Notes: generated by a model not told the origin, from the letters alone. A DNA stretch of 64,000 nucleotides from CAWCHZ01 sp963795555 (GCA_963795555.1 CAWCHZ010000002.1:1426001-1490000); one strand, 5' to 3'; counted from the stretch's first letter, positions 30,386-39,560 are shown. Made by a program: numbers and translations.

Positions 30386-31306
30386 ATGAGGATCCTCGTC
30401 ACCGGGGCGAGCGGTTTCGTCGGCGCGGCGCTGGCTCCTCGCCTGGCCCGGGCTGACCATGACGTGCGCGCCCTGGCGCGCGAGCCGCGGGACGTGAGGG
30501 TCGATCTTCCCGTCATCCGGGGCGACGCGCTCAGCGGCATCGGCCTGGCACGCGCGCTGAGTGGAGTCGAGGTCGCCTACTACCTGATCCACTCGCTGGA
30601 GCCCGCCGCCGGGCGTCAGGCGGTCGACCTCGCCGCACGCGAGCTTGCCGCCGCGCGGCGGTTCGCCGCGGCCGCGCGCCGGGCCGACGTGGCGAAGATC
30701 GTCTATCTCGGTGGCCTGCTGCCCACCAGCGGTGGCGTGTCGCGCCACCTCGCCAGTCGCCTGGCGGTCGAGCAGGTGCTGCTGGCGGCGACCCCGCGGT
30801 CGATCGCACTGCGGGCGTCGATCATCGTCGGGGCGCGCTCGCGCTCGTTTCGCCTGCTCGTGCGGCTGATCGAGCGGCTCCCCGTACTCGCCCTGCCGCG
30901 CTGGCACTCACACCACACGCAGCCGATCGACGAGCGCGACGTGGTCGAGCTGCTCGCGCGCTGCGCGGAGAGCGGCGCCGCTGACGCGCAGTCGCTCGAC
31001 ATCGCGGGGCCAGATGTCCTCTCCTATGGAGCGATGATCGAGCGCATCCGCGATTTGCTGCTGCTCAACCGGCCAGCCGTGCCGCTGCCGTTCAACGCAA
31101 CGCCGTTGGCGAGTCACCTCGTCGCCCTGCTCGGCGGCGAGCGGCACGAGCTCGTCGGTCCGTTGATGGAGAGCCTTGAAGGTGACCTGCTGCCACGCGA
31201 TGCGCGAGCCGCCGCGCTGCTCGGCGTGCGCCTGCACGGCTTCGACGCCGCCGTCGAGCATGCCCTGCGCGAGTGGGAGGCCAGTGAGGCGCTGACCGGG
31301 CGCTGA
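30386..31306 (+). CDS. NAD(P)-binding Rossmann-fold protein (atypical SDR, NmrA/NDUFA9-like)
   Basis: The 306-residue product has the N-terminal dinucleotide motif MRILVTGASGFVGAALAPRL, then VAYYLIHSLEP, VYLGGLLPTSG, a Ser/Arg-rich active-site region and LRASIIVGARSRSFRLL, typical of atypical short-chain dehydrogenases that bind quinone-like or carotenoid substrates or act as regulators. The usual catalytic Tyr-x-x-x-Lys is not evident, so it may not be an active dehydrogenase. Its 3' end is copied twice downstream. Confidence 0.8.
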   Translation: MRILVTGASGFVGAALAPRLARADHDVRALAREPRDVRVDLPVIRGDALSGIGLARALSGVEVAYYLIHSLEPAAGRQAVDLAARELAAARRFAAAARRADVAKIVYLGGLLPTSGGVSRHLASRLAVEQVLLAATPRSIALRASIIVGARSRSFRLLVRLIERLPVLALPRWHSHHTQPIDERDVVELLARCAESGAADAQSLDIAGPDVLSYGAMIERIRDLLLLNRPAVPLPFNATPLASHLVALLGGERHELVGPLMESLEGDLLPRDARAAALLGVRLHGFDAAVEHALREWEASEALTGR

Positions 31307-31386
31307 GCCTGCCGAGGCCAGTGAGGCGCTGACCGCACGCTGAGCCTGTCGAGGCCAGTGAGGCGCTGACCGCGCGCTGAGCCTGT
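31277..31386. repeat. Three 37-bp tandem repeats copying a gene 3' end
   Basis: Repeats start at 31277, 31314 and 31351, each with GAGGCCAGTGAGGCGCTGAC followed by a TGA about 15 bp later. The first is the natural end of the NAD(P)-binding gene (EASEALTGR-stop). The others lie in the intergenic region. Confidence 0.95.
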
Positions 31387-31399
31387 AGCGTGCCCGCCG

Positions 31400-31852
31400 A
31401 TGTCGTTCGTGAGCGCCGAGATCGAGATCGACGCACCGCCGCAGCGAGTCTGGGAGATCGTGATGGATCCGACGCGGCTGAGCGAATGGGTGACGATCCA
31501 CCGGCGTCTGGAGGAGGCATCCGACGCTCCCCTGCGCGCCGGCTCGACGTTGCGCCAGTCGTTGTCGCTACGCGGTGTCGGCGTTCACGTCGATTGGACG
31601 GTGGTGGATGCCGATCCGCCCCGGGCAGCGCATTGGGAGGGGCAGGGCCCCGCGCACTCGCGCGCGAGCATCGAGTACCTGCTGACGCCACTGGATGGAG
31701 GGCGAACGCGCTTCCGCTACCGCAACGACTTCCACGCCCCGATGGGTCCGCTCGGAGCTGTCGCGAGCCGCGTCGTGATGGGAGCAATGCCCCAGCGCGA
31801 GGCGCAGCGGACGCTCGACCGGCTCAAGGCGCTGCTGGAGGCCCGTCGCTGA
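31400..31852 (+). CDS. SRPBCC/polyketide-cyclase-like protein
   Basis: The 150-residue product has the START/SRPBCC pattern: an N-terminal strand SFVSAEIEIDAPPQRVWEIV, then DPTRLSEWVT, an antiparallel beta sheet (VDWTVVDADPPRAAHWEGQG, TRFRYRNDFHAP), and a long C-terminal helix. Such proteins bind hydrophobic ligands or act as cyclases or toxin-like cofactors, and the ligand cannot be inferred. The stop lies inside a perfect hairpin that probably ends the transcript. Confidence 0.82.
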   Translation: MSFVSAEIEIDAPPQRVWEIVMDPTRLSEWVTIHRRLEEASDAPLRAGSTLRQSLSLRGVGVHVDWTVVDADPPRAAHWEGQGPAHSRASIEYLLTPLDGGRTRFRYRNDFHAPMGPLGAVASRVVMGAMPQREAQRTLDRLKALLEARR

Positions 31853-31860
31853 CGGGCCTC
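31838..31860 (+). terminator. Terminator-like hairpin over the SRPBCC stop
   Basis: GAGGCCCGTC-GCT-GACGGGCCTC is a perfect 10-bp stem with a 3-base loop, overlapping the TGA at 31850-31852. mdh converges from the other side, ending at 31880. Confidence 0.75.
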
Positions 31861-31879
31861 CGCGCAGACGGCAGGATGA

Positions 31880-32810
31880 CTACACGTTGGCCAGCGCGCC
31901 GACGAGCTCCCTGACGGCGTCGGCCGAGCGCTGCAGCTGCGCGCGCTCGTCATCTGTCAGCTCGATCTCGATGATCTCCTCGACGCCCGCCTTGCCGAGC
32001 TTCACCGGCACGCCAACGAAGAGATCCTCGATGCCGAACTCACCGTTGCACAGCGCGGCGCAGGGCAGCACGCGCTTCTGATCGAAGACGATCGCATCGA
32101 CCATCTCGGCGACCGCTGCCGAGGGCGCGTAGAACGCCGACCCGCGCTGCAGCAGCTTGACGACCTCGGCGCCACCATCGCGCGTGCGCTGCACGATCTG
32201 CTCGAGGCGCTCGCCGGCGATCAGCTCAGCGACCGGTATGCCGGCGACGTTGGAGTTCGACAGCACCGGCACCATGCTGTCTCCGTGACCGCCGAGCACG
32301 AAGCCGGTGACATCGCGCACGGAGACACCGAGCTCCCAGGCCAGGAAGGTGCGAAAGCGCGCCGAGTCAAGCACGCCGGCCATCCCGATCACGCGCTCAC
32401 GGGGGAAGCCCGTGACGTCGAAGGCGACGTGGCACATCGCGTCGAGCGGGTTGGTCACGACGATGACGATCGTGTTGGGCGAGCTGGCGGCGACCTCGCT
32501 CGGCCACGCCGCCAGCGATCTCCTTGTTCTTGGCCAGCAGGTCGTCGCGGCTCATTCCGGGCTGACGGGGAAAGCCGGAGGTGATCACCACGATGTCCGA
32601 TCCGGCGGTCTCCTCATAGCCGTTGGTGCCGACCATGTTGGCCTCATATCCCACGACCGGGCCTGCCTCGTTGATGTCCAGCGCCTTGCCCTGCGGCATG
32701 CCCTCGACGATGTCCACGAGCACGATGTCGGCGTAGTCGCGCTCAGCGAGTCGCTGGGCGGTTGTTGCACCAACGTTGCCGCCGCCTACGACGGTGATCT
32801 TGCGTCTCAC
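31880..32810 (-). CDS. mdh: Malate dehydrogenase (frameshifted)
   Basis: Malate dehydrogenase interconverts malate and oxaloacetate in the TCA cycle. From the GTG at 32808-32810, preceded by GGGAG, comes MRRKITVVGGGNVGATTAQR and VITSGFPRQPGMSRDDL. After KNKEIAGGVA the frame must shift by one, because an extra base lies around 32500-32505. It then continues SSPNTIVIVVTNPLDAMCHV, the active-site GGHGDSMVP, and a normal C-terminus. The rest is fully conserved, so a sequence error is likelier than loss of this enzyme. The LDH-like MDH type fits. Confidence 0.93.
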
Positions 32811-32884
32811 GTTAAATCTCCCTATTTGGGTTACTCTTATCGCGATTACAGGTCAATGAGTCAACAGCTATGGAGGTTCTCGAG

Positions 32885-33388
32885 TTGAGCGTTGTCGACG
32901 AGGTACGCAAGCAGATTCACAATCGCCTGCGCGAGCTGGAGCCGCTGGTCGCGGAGTTTCGTCAGCTGGAAGAGCTTGCGAAGTCGATCGGTGGACGAGT
33001 GACGGCGCGTAGCGCCACCACCACCAGCACTCGCACCGCGACCCGGCGCGGCAGCACCGGCACACGCCGGGCGAGCACTGGGACTCGCCGCGGCCGCGGC
33101 GCCGGCAGAAGGACCGCCACCGCCAGCTCTGCGGGCACGACGCGCGCCACCAGCACGCGCCGCGGCCGTTCGACGCAGCGCAAGCGCGCCACCGGCAGCT
33201 CGCGCTCCAACGGCCAGACGCGGGGCACGCAGGCGCTCGAGCTGGTCAAGGCTCGTCCGGGCATCACGATCCCGGAGCTCGCCACGGAGATGGGCATCAA
33301 GCAGAACTACCTCTATCGCGTGATGCCGTCGCTGGAGGCAAGCAAGCAGGTCACCAAGCAGGGCAAGGGCTGGTTCCCCGCCTCCTAG
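32885..33388 (+). CDS. Putative DNA-binding protein with Arg/Thr-rich linker and winged-helix tail
   Basis: The 167-residue product has an N-terminal helix (VDEVRKQIHNRLRELEPLV), a middle of about 75 residues rich in Arg, Thr, Ser and Gly (basic, disordered, histone-tail-like), and a C-terminal winged helix (GTQALELVKARPGITIPELA then MGIKQNYLYRVM). It may be a nucleoid-associated protein. TTG 32885 has GGAGG at 32872-32876, an ideal spacing, and is preferred to ATG 32870, which overlaps that site. Confidence 0.75.
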   Translation: MSVVDEVRKQIHNRLRELEPLVAEFRQLEELAKSIGGRVTARSATTTSTRTATRRGSTGTRRASTGTRRGRGAGRRTATASSAGTTRATSTRRGRSTQRKRATGSSRSNGQTRGTQALELVKARPGITIPELATEMGIKQNYLYRVMPSLEASKQVTKQGKGWFPAS

Positions 33389-33431
33389 CCCAACTGGCGT
33401 ACGGTCGTTCACGAGATCGACGCGGCGGACA

Positions 33432-34523
33432 TCAGTCCGCCGCGTTCATCTCCTCGATCACCGCGTCGGCCATCTCCGACGTCCCCACCGCGGTGGGGTC
33501 GTCGCGTGTGGGCTTCATGTCGTAGGTCACCCGATCGCCCCGGCAGATCACCGCGGCGATCGCGTCCTCCATCCGCCGCGCGGCGTCGCGCTCGCCGAGA
33601 TGGCGCAGCATCATCGCGCCCGAGAGCAGCAGCGCCGATGGATTGACGCGGTTGAGCCCCTTGTACTTCGGCGCCGACCCATGCGTGGCCTCGAAGACCG
33701 CGACCTCCGCGCCGACATTGGCGCCCGGCGCCATCCCGAGGCCGCCGACCATGCCGGCGCCGAGATCGGAGACGATGTCACCGTAGAGGTTCGGCAGCAC
33801 GAGCACGTCGTACTCCTCGGGCCGCGAGACCAGCTGGTTGCAGAGATTGTCGACGATCCGATCCTCGAACTCGATGCCGTGTGCGGCGTTGCGGTCGGCA
33901 ACCTCCCGCGAGATCTTGAGAAACAGGCCATCGGAGAACTTCATGATGTTCGCCTTGTGGACGGCGGTGACCTTGCGCCGATCGTTGGCCACCGCGTAGT
34001 CGAACGCCGCCTGGACGATCCGTTCGCTGCCGAACACGGAGATCGGCTTGACCGATATGCCGGCGTCCTCCCGCACACGCGCGCCCAATCCCTCCAGGCA
34101 CGCTCGCAGCTTGGCGTTGTCTTCCGTTCCCTGCTCGAACTCGATGCCGGCGTAGAGATCCTCGGTGTTCTCACGGATGATCACGATGTCGGTCTCAGGG
34201 AACCTCGTGCGCACGCCCGCGTAGGCCTTGCAGGGGCGCTGGCAGCAGTAGAGGTCGAGCTCCTTGCGCAGCAGGACGTTGACCGAGCGAAAGCCCGAGC
34301 CGACCGGCGTGGTGGTCGGACCCTTGATGCCCACCTTCGTGCGGCGCAGCGACGCCAGCGTGCGCTCCGGCAACGGATTGCCCTCTGACTCATAGACGTC
34401 GACCCCGGCCTCCTGCAGATCCCACTTGAAGGCGACTCCTGTCGCCTCCAGCACACGGCGGGTGGCCTCGATCAGCTCAGGCCCGGTTCCGTCACCGGGT
34501 ATCAGCGTCACTTCGTGGGTCAT
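33432..34523 (-). CDS. icd: Isocitrate/isopropylmalate dehydrogenase family, probably NAD-dependent isocitrate dehydrogenase
   Basis: The 363-residue protein opens MTHEVTLIPGDGTGPELIEA and shows KGPTTTPVGSGFRSVNVLLR (isocitrate-type SxNxxLR), the VIIRENTEDLYAGIE segment, HKANIMKFSDGLF, DLVSDLGAG-like GDIVSDLGAGMVGGLG, and a C-terminal cofactor loop around EATHGSAPKY. The SVNVLLRKELDLY pattern favours isocitrate over isopropylmalate. Lack of the NADP-selecting Lys/Tyr pattern I would expect suggests NAD, but this is inference. The ATG at 34521-34523 starts the conserved region. Confidence 0.9.
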   Translation of the reverse strand: MTHEVTLIPGDGTGPELIEATRRVLEATGVAFKWDLQEAGVDVYESEGNPLPERTLASLRRTKVGIKGPTTTPVGSGFRSVNVLLRKELDLYCCQRPCKAYAGVRTRFPETDIVIIRENTEDLYAGIEFEQGTEDNAKLRACLEGLGARVREDAGISVKPISVFGSERIVQAAFDYAVANDRRKVTAVHKANIMKFSDGLFLKISREVADRNAAHGIEFEDRIVDNLCNQLVSRPEEYDVLVLPNLYGDIVSDLGAGMVGGLGMAPGANVGAEVAVFEATHGSAPKYKGLNRVNPSALLLSGAMMLRHLGERDAARRMEDAIAAVICRGDRVTYDMKPTRDDPTAVGTSEMADAVIEEMNAAD

Positions 34524-34673
34524 CGCGGTCCTTTCAAGCAGCCTTGCGTCTACGGTCAGCCGCCGCGCGGGCGGACGAGCGATGCTATCTGGCGGCGGAT
34601 CGGGGCGTCTCGGTGGACCGGGATCGCCGGCGGATCGTGGCGCTTCGGTGGACCACTGTGCCACCATCACGAC

Positions 34674-35846
34674 ATGACCTTCGGGCGCTCGATCCAGCTG
34701 GCACGGGTCTTTGGTATTCGCATCGGGGTCAACCCGACCTGGTTCATCGTGCTGTTCTTGGTGATCCTGAGCTTCTCGAGCCAGTTCCGCTCGGTGCTGC
34801 ATCGCTCGGACTCCACCGCCTACGCGACCGCCGTCGGCACGGCGCTGCTGTTCTTCTGCTCGATCGTGCTGCACGAGCTGGGCCACGCACTCACCGCCCG
34901 CCGCCACGGCCTGGAGGTCAGCGGTATCGAGCTGTGGCTGTTCGGTGGAGTGTCGATCCAGCGCGGGCAGTCGGACACGCCTGGCACCGACTTCAAGATC
35001 GCCGCCGCTGGACCGGCGGTGACGCTCGCCGTGATCGCGATCTGCAGCGCGCTTAGCCTGGCGGTGATCGGCTCGCGCAACTTCGCCGACGCGGTCACGC
35101 TCAGCTCGACCGCCCATGTCACACCGCTGACGCTGCTGCTGACGTCCGTCGGCTCCTGGAACGCCGTGCTGCTGCTCTTCAACCTCGTCCCCGCCTATCC
35201 GCTCGACGGTGGCCGGATCGCCCGCGCGATCGCCTGGAAGCTGACCGGCGACCGGCTGCGCGGCACCCGCTTCGCCGCCCGACTGGGACAGCTGGTCGCT
35301 TACGCGATCATGGCCTTCGCGGTCGTGATGGTGATCCGCACCGGCGGCTTCGCGTGGATCTGGCTGCTGTTCCTGGCCTGGTTCATCGGCCAGGGGGCGC
35401 GCGCCGAGCTCGCCCAGACGATGGTCGCCGAGCGCCTGGGCGTGATCAAGGTCGCCGACATCATGGATCGCGAGCCGGTGACGATCAGCTCCTCGACGTC
35501 CGCCGAGCAGGCGCTGGACCAGTTCTTCCGACGCTATGGCTGGGACTGGTTTGCGGTCATCGACCCCGCTGGGCGCTTCGTGGGGATCGTCGGGCGCCGC
35601 GGCGTCGAGGACGCCGTCGCGGCGGGCGAGCTGCAGCGACCGGTTGGCGAGCTGATGGATGCCGAGGCGGTGCGCGCGCGCGGCGTCGCCGAGGAGGCCT
35701 CGCTGCCGGACCTGCTGACCTCGGTGGCGCTCCAGCAGACCGGCGCGCTGATGGCGGTGGACCGGCTCGGGATCCTGCGCGGCGTGGTTACGATCGAGCA
35801 GGTGCAGCGCGCGCTGCAGACGGCGATCGGGCCACGGGCCTCCTGA
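34674..35846 (+). CDS. Site-2 protease-type zinc metalloprotease with CBS domains
   Basis: The 390-residue membrane protein has about six hydrophobic segments, the zinc motif HELGH (His67, Glu68, His71), and the third ligand in NLVPAYPLDGGRI (Asp178). Cytoplasmic CBS domains follow from about residue 255 (VIKVADIMDREPVTISSS, then WFAVIDPAGRFVGIVGR). Such proteases clip membrane-bound regulators in response to ligand or redox signals sensed by CBS. The ATG at 34674 follows a degenerate repeat region. Confidence 0.92.
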   Translation: MTFGRSIQLARVFGIRIGVNPTWFIVLFLVILSFSSQFRSVLHRSDSTAYATAVGTALLFFCSIVLHELGHALTARRHGLEVSGIELWLFGGVSIQRGQSDTPGTDFKIAAAGPAVTLAVIAICSALSLAVIGSRNFADAVTLSSTAHVTPLTLLLTSVGSWNAVLLLFNLVPAYPLDGGRIARAIAWKLTGDRLRGTRFAARLGQLVAYAIMAFAVVMVIRTGGFAWIWLLFLAWFIGQGARAELAQTMVAERLGVIKVADIMDREPVTISSSTSAEQALDQFFRRYGWDWFAVIDPAGRFVGIVGRRGVEDAVAAGELQRPVGELMDAEAVRARGVAEEASLPDLLTSVALQQTGALMAVDRLGILRGVVTIEQVQRALQTAIGPRAS

Positions 35847-35902
35847 GCGCCGCCCAGCGCCATGAAGAGGTTGCCTGCCCGGGTTCCATAGAATCGCCGC
35901 CC

Positions 35903-37591
35903 ATGCCGTCCTACGACATCCTGATCATCGGCGCCGGGCTGGCCGGCCAGCGGGCCGCGATCGCCGCGGCCGACGCCGGCGCGTCGGCCGCGATCTTCAG
36001 CAAGGTCCACCCCGTCCGCTCGCACTCCAACGCCGCCGCAGGCGGCATCAACGCCGCGCTCAACCCCGAGGACACCTGGGAGTCGCACGCCTACGACACC
36101 GTCAAAGGCTCTGACTACCTCGGCGACCAGGACGCGATCGAGATCATGTGCCGCGAGGCGCCGGAGGAGATCCTGCGGCTCGAGCACCTCGGTGTCACCT
36201 TTCACCGCAACGAGCACGGGCTGCTCGGCACGCGCGCCTTCGGCGGCGCGTCGGCGGCACGCACCTACTACGTCGCGGACATCACCGGCCAGGCGATCCT
36301 GCACGTGCTCTATGAGCAGCTGCTCAAGCGCCACGCGACGATCGACCGCTACGAGGAGTGGTTCACGACCACGCTGCTGCAGGACGAGCGCGGCCACGCC
36401 GCGGGCATCATCGCCCGCAACGTACGCACCGGCGCGATGGAGCTCTTCCCCGCCAAGGCGGTGATCCTCGCCTCGGGTGGCGCCGGCCAGGCATTCAAGC
36501 CGACCACCAACGCCCTGATCTGCACCGGCGACGGCATCTCCCAGGTCTATCGGATTGGCGCGCCGCTGATGGACATGGAGATGATCCAGTACCACCCGAC
36601 GACGCTGGTCGAGAACGGCTTCCTGATCACGGAGGGCGCGCGCGGCGAGGGCGCGCAGCTGTTCAATCGCGAGGGCAAGCGCTTCATGGTCGACTACGCG
36701 CCGAACAAGCTCGAGCTCGCATCGCGCGACGTCGTCTCACGTGCCGAGCAGACGGAGATCAACGAGGGACGTGGCTTTCCGGACGGCAGCATCGCGCTGG
36801 ACATCACCAAGGTCCCGCGCAAGCGGATCCTCGAGGCGCTGCGCGAGATCGTCAACATCGGGCGCGACTTCGCGGGCGTCGACATCACCCGCGAGCCGAT
36901 CCACATCCGTCCTGGTCAGCACTACATCATGGGCGGCATCAAGACCGACATCGACGGGTGCATGCCGATCCCCGGCTTCTACGCCGCCGGCGAGTGCGCC
37001 TGCGTATCGGTGCACGGCGGCAACCGGCTGGGCGCCAACTCGCTGCTCGACACGCTCATCTTCGGCCGCCGGGCGGGACTGCACGCCGCGACCCGGGCGC
37101 TGGAGATGGGGATGCCCGCGCCCTCCGCCGCCCACCTCGCCGACGCCGAGGCGATGATCGAGCGGATCATGAGCCGCGAGCGCGGCGGCCGGCGTGTCTC
37201 GGAGATCAAGGACGAGCTGGGCGAGACGATGAACCGCTACTGCGCCGTCTTTCGCGACGAGGACGGCCTGCTGCGCGCCCAGGAGATCGTCGAGCGCCTC
37301 AAGCACGAGGCCACCAGCGCCTGGATCGACGACCGCGGCACCGTCTTCAACCAGGACGTGCTCGGCGCGCTCGAGCTCGAGTACATGCTCGACTGCGCCG
37401 AGACGATGCTGGTCGGCGCCCTGCACAGGCGCGAGTCACGCGGCGCGCAGTTCCGCACGGACTACCCGGAGCGCAACGACGCCGAGTGGCTCAAGCACAT
37501 CACGATCACCCGCGACGCCGCGGGGGAGCCGGAGATCGGCTACTCCGAGGTGACGATAACCCACTGGCAGCCCGAGGTTCGCAGCTACTGA
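35903..37591 (+). CDS. sdhA: Succinate dehydrogenase flavoprotein subunit
   Basis: SdhA oxidises succinate to fumarate using covalent FAD. The 562-residue product has the FAD loop YDILIIGAGLAGQRAAIAA, HSNAAAGGINAAL with the flavinylation-type His, active-site parts QYHPTTLVENGFLITEGARG, and HYIMGGIKTDIDGCMPIPGFYAAGECACVSVHGGNRLGANSLLD. Its C-terminal helical domain is intact. ATG 35903 follows an upstream gene by 56 bp. sdhB starts within its stop codon (TGATG), so the operon is tightly coupled. Confidence 0.97.
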   Translation: MPSYDILIIGAGLAGQRAAIAAADAGASAAIFSKVHPVRSHSNAAAGGINAALNPEDTWESHAYDTVKGSDYLGDQDAIEIMCREAPEEILRLEHLGVTFHRNEHGLLGTRAFGGASAARTYYVADITGQAILHVLYEQLLKRHATIDRYEEWFTTTLLQDERGHAAGIIARNVRTGAMELFPAKAVILASGGAGQAFKPTTNALICTGDGISQVYRIGAPLMDMEMIQYHPTTLVENGFLITEGARGEGAQLFNREGKRFMVDYAPNKLELASRDVVSRAEQTEINEGRGFPDGSIALDITKVPRKRILEALREIVNIGRDFAGVDITREPIHIRPGQHYIMGGIKTDIDGCMPIPGFYAAGECACVSVHGGNRLGANSLLDTLIFGRRAGLHAATRALEMGMPAPSAAHLADAEAMIERIMSRERGGRRVSEIKDELGETMNRYCAVFRDEDGLLRAQEIVERLKHEATSAWIDDRGTVFNQDVLGALELEYMLDCAETMLVGALHRRESRGAQFRTDYPERNDAEWLKHITITRDAAGEPEIGYSEVTITHWQPEVRSY

Positions 37592-38664
37592 TGCCCGCCT
37601 ATACGCTCAAGCTCCGCCGTTACCTCCCCGAGACCGGCGAGGCGCCCTTCTGGCAGGAGTACACGATCGAGCTCGACGGTCACCGCTCGGTGTTGGAGGG
37701 CATCCTCAAGGCACGCGGCGAGCAGGACGGCACGATCGGCATTCGCTGCTCGTGTCGCGCGGCGATCTGCGGCTCCTGCGGCGTGCGCATCAACGGACGC
37801 CCGGCACTGGCCTGCCACACCCACCTCGACAAGGCGGCGCGGCGCGGCGCCGACGGCACGATCGTCGTCGAGCCGATGGGCAACATGCCGGTGATCAAGG
37901 ACCTGATCGTCGACATGGACGCCGTTCACTGGAAGAAGGTGCAACGAGTCACGCCGTGGCTGCTCCCCGAAGGCGAGCCGCCCGAGCGCGAGTACGTCGT
38001 GCCACACCGCGCGATGGTCGACGTCACCCAGACGATGGCCTGCATCCAGTGCGGGTGCTGTGTGTCGGACTGCCTGTCGATGGAGGTCGATCCCGAGTTC
38101 GTCGGCCCGGCGGCGCTGGCGAAGGCCTACCGCTTCGTCGGCGACCCGCGCGACGGGCGACACGCCGAGCGCCTGCGCGACCTCGCCGAGGATCCGCACG
38201 GGATCTACGACTGCACCCATTGCTTCAACTGCATCGACGCCTGCCCCAAGGACGTCGCGCCGATGAGCCAGATCATGCGCCTGCGTCGCATCGCCGGCTC
38301 GGACTTCGACATCGAGGACCGCAACAACGGGGTTCGCCACGAGCATGCCTTCGTCGAGAACATCAAGCGCAACGGCCTGCTGCACGAGGCCGACCTGGTG
38401 CCCGACTCCTACGGCGGCAAGCTGCACCCCCGCGCGCTCCCGGAGCTGATCGGCTCGCTGCCGGTGGTGATCAAGGGGCTGCTGCGCGGCAAGGTGACGC
38501 CGCGCAAGGCGTTGCTGCATCCCCATCGGCGCGAGTACAAGGGCCTGCGGCGCTACTTCGACACGATCGCCTCGCGCAAGCAGCGCTATGAGCTGAACCT
38601 CTATATCGAGGGCAAGGAAGAGCAGAGCGACGAGCACATCGCAGAGGAGCGCACCGCACTATGA
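37591..38664 (+). CDS. sdhB: Succinate dehydrogenase iron-sulfur subunit, extended
   Basis: SdhB carries electrons through three clusters. The [2Fe-2S] ligands are C55, C60, C63 and C75. Two further cysteine clusters are C151-x2-C154 with C157 and C161, and C208-x2-C211-x2-C214 with C218. At 357 residues it is about 100 longer than the usual 240-260. The extra part is mostly a C-terminal extension (IKRNGLLHEADLVPDSYGGK onward), as in SdhB partners of CCG-type SdhE subunits. Stop and start overlaps tie it to sdhA and sdhE. Confidence 0.95.
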   Translation: MPAYTLKLRRYLPETGEAPFWQEYTIELDGHRSVLEGILKARGEQDGTIGIRCSCRAAICGSCGVRINGRPALACHTHLDKAARRGADGTIVVEPMGNMPVIKDLIVDMDAVHWKKVQRVTPWLLPEGEPPEREYVVPHRAMVDVTQTMACIQCGCCVSDCLSMEVDPEFVGPAALAKAYRFVGDPRDGRHAERLRDLAEDPHGIYDCTHCFNCIDACPKDVAPMSQIMRLRRIAGSDFDIEDRNNGVRHEHAFVENIKRNGLLHEADLVPDSYGGKLHPRALPELIGSLPVVIKGLLRGKVTPRKALLHPHRREYKGLRRYFDTIASRKQRYELNLYIEGKEEQSDEHIAEERTAL

Positions 38665-39560
38665 AGGTCGCCTACTGGCCCGGCTGCGTGAGTCGTGGCT
38701 TCACCCCCGAGCTGCATGGCGCGATGGCGAAGGTCGCTCCGCTGCTCGACCTCGAGCTGATCGAGCTCGACCGCGCCAACTGCTGCGGCGCGGGCGTGAT
38801 CGCCGAGCACAACCAGGAGCTGGCCGACACGCTCAACGCGCGCACGTTCGCGCTGGCCCAGCAGACCGATGGCGCGCTGATGATGAACATCTGCTCCACC
38901 TGCCAGGGCGCGATGACGGAGTGCCAGGAGCGCCTCGACGCCAACGGCGAGTACCGCGCGCACGTCAACGGCACGCTCGCCGACGAGCGCCTGAGCTACG
39001 AGCGCGGGATCGTCAACAAGAACTTCCTCTGGGTGCTGGTCGAGGACATCGGCCTCGAGGAGCTGCGCCGACGCGTCAAGCGACCGCTGACCGACCTGCG
39101 CGTCGGGCCGTTCTACGGCTGCTACATCGTGCGTCCGGTCGAGCGCCTGGGGATCGACGAGAGCCGCCCCCGCGACGCCTATCTGCACATGCTGATCGAG
39201 GCGCTGGGCGGCACGGTGATCGACTACGCGGGGATGCGCAAGTGCTGCGGATTCCCGATCGTGACGATGAACAAGGAGGCCTCGCTCAAGCAGGCCGGCC
39301 GTCACATCGGCGACGCGATCGATGCCGACGCCGACTGCCTCGTGACGCCCTGTCCGCTGTGCCATCTCAACCTCGATCTGCAGCAGCCGCTCGCCGCTCG
39401 CACGGTCGGCCGCGAGCTGGGGCTGCCGATCCTCCACCTGCCGCAGCTGGTTGGACTGGCGCTTGGGCTCGAGCCGCGCGAGCTTGGACTCAACCGCCAC
39501 GTCGTGCGGCCCACGTCGGTGATCGACTGGACCAACGCGGTGGTGGGCGCCGCCGGCTAG
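38661..39560 (+). CDS. SdhE/HdrB-like CCG-domain subunit of succinate dehydrogenase
   Basis: The 299-residue product has two CCG domains: C9 with C41-C42 and C78-x2-C81, then C154 with C195-C196 and C231-x2-C234. These resemble heterodisulfide reductase subunit B and the SdhE subunit of type E succinate:quinone oxidoreductases, which replace the classic cytochrome b anchors. The ATG overlaps the sdhB stop (ATGA). No SdhC/SdhD- or SdhF-like gene follows. How the complex meets the membrane is therefore unclear. Confidence 0.9.
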   Translation: MKVAYWPGCVSRGFTPELHGAMAKVAPLLDLELIELDRANCCGAGVIAEHNQELADTLNARTFALAQQTDGALMMNICSTCQGAMTECQERLDANGEYRAHVNGTLADERLSYERGIVNKNFLWVLVEDIGLEELRRRVKRPLTDLRVGPFYGCYIVRPVERLGIDESRPRDAYLHMLIEALGGTVIDYAGMRKCCGFPIVTMNKEASLKQAGRHIGDAIDADADCLVTPCPLCHLNLDLQQPLAARTVGRELGLPILHLPQLVGLALGLEPRELGLNRHVVRPTSVIDWTNAVVGAAG

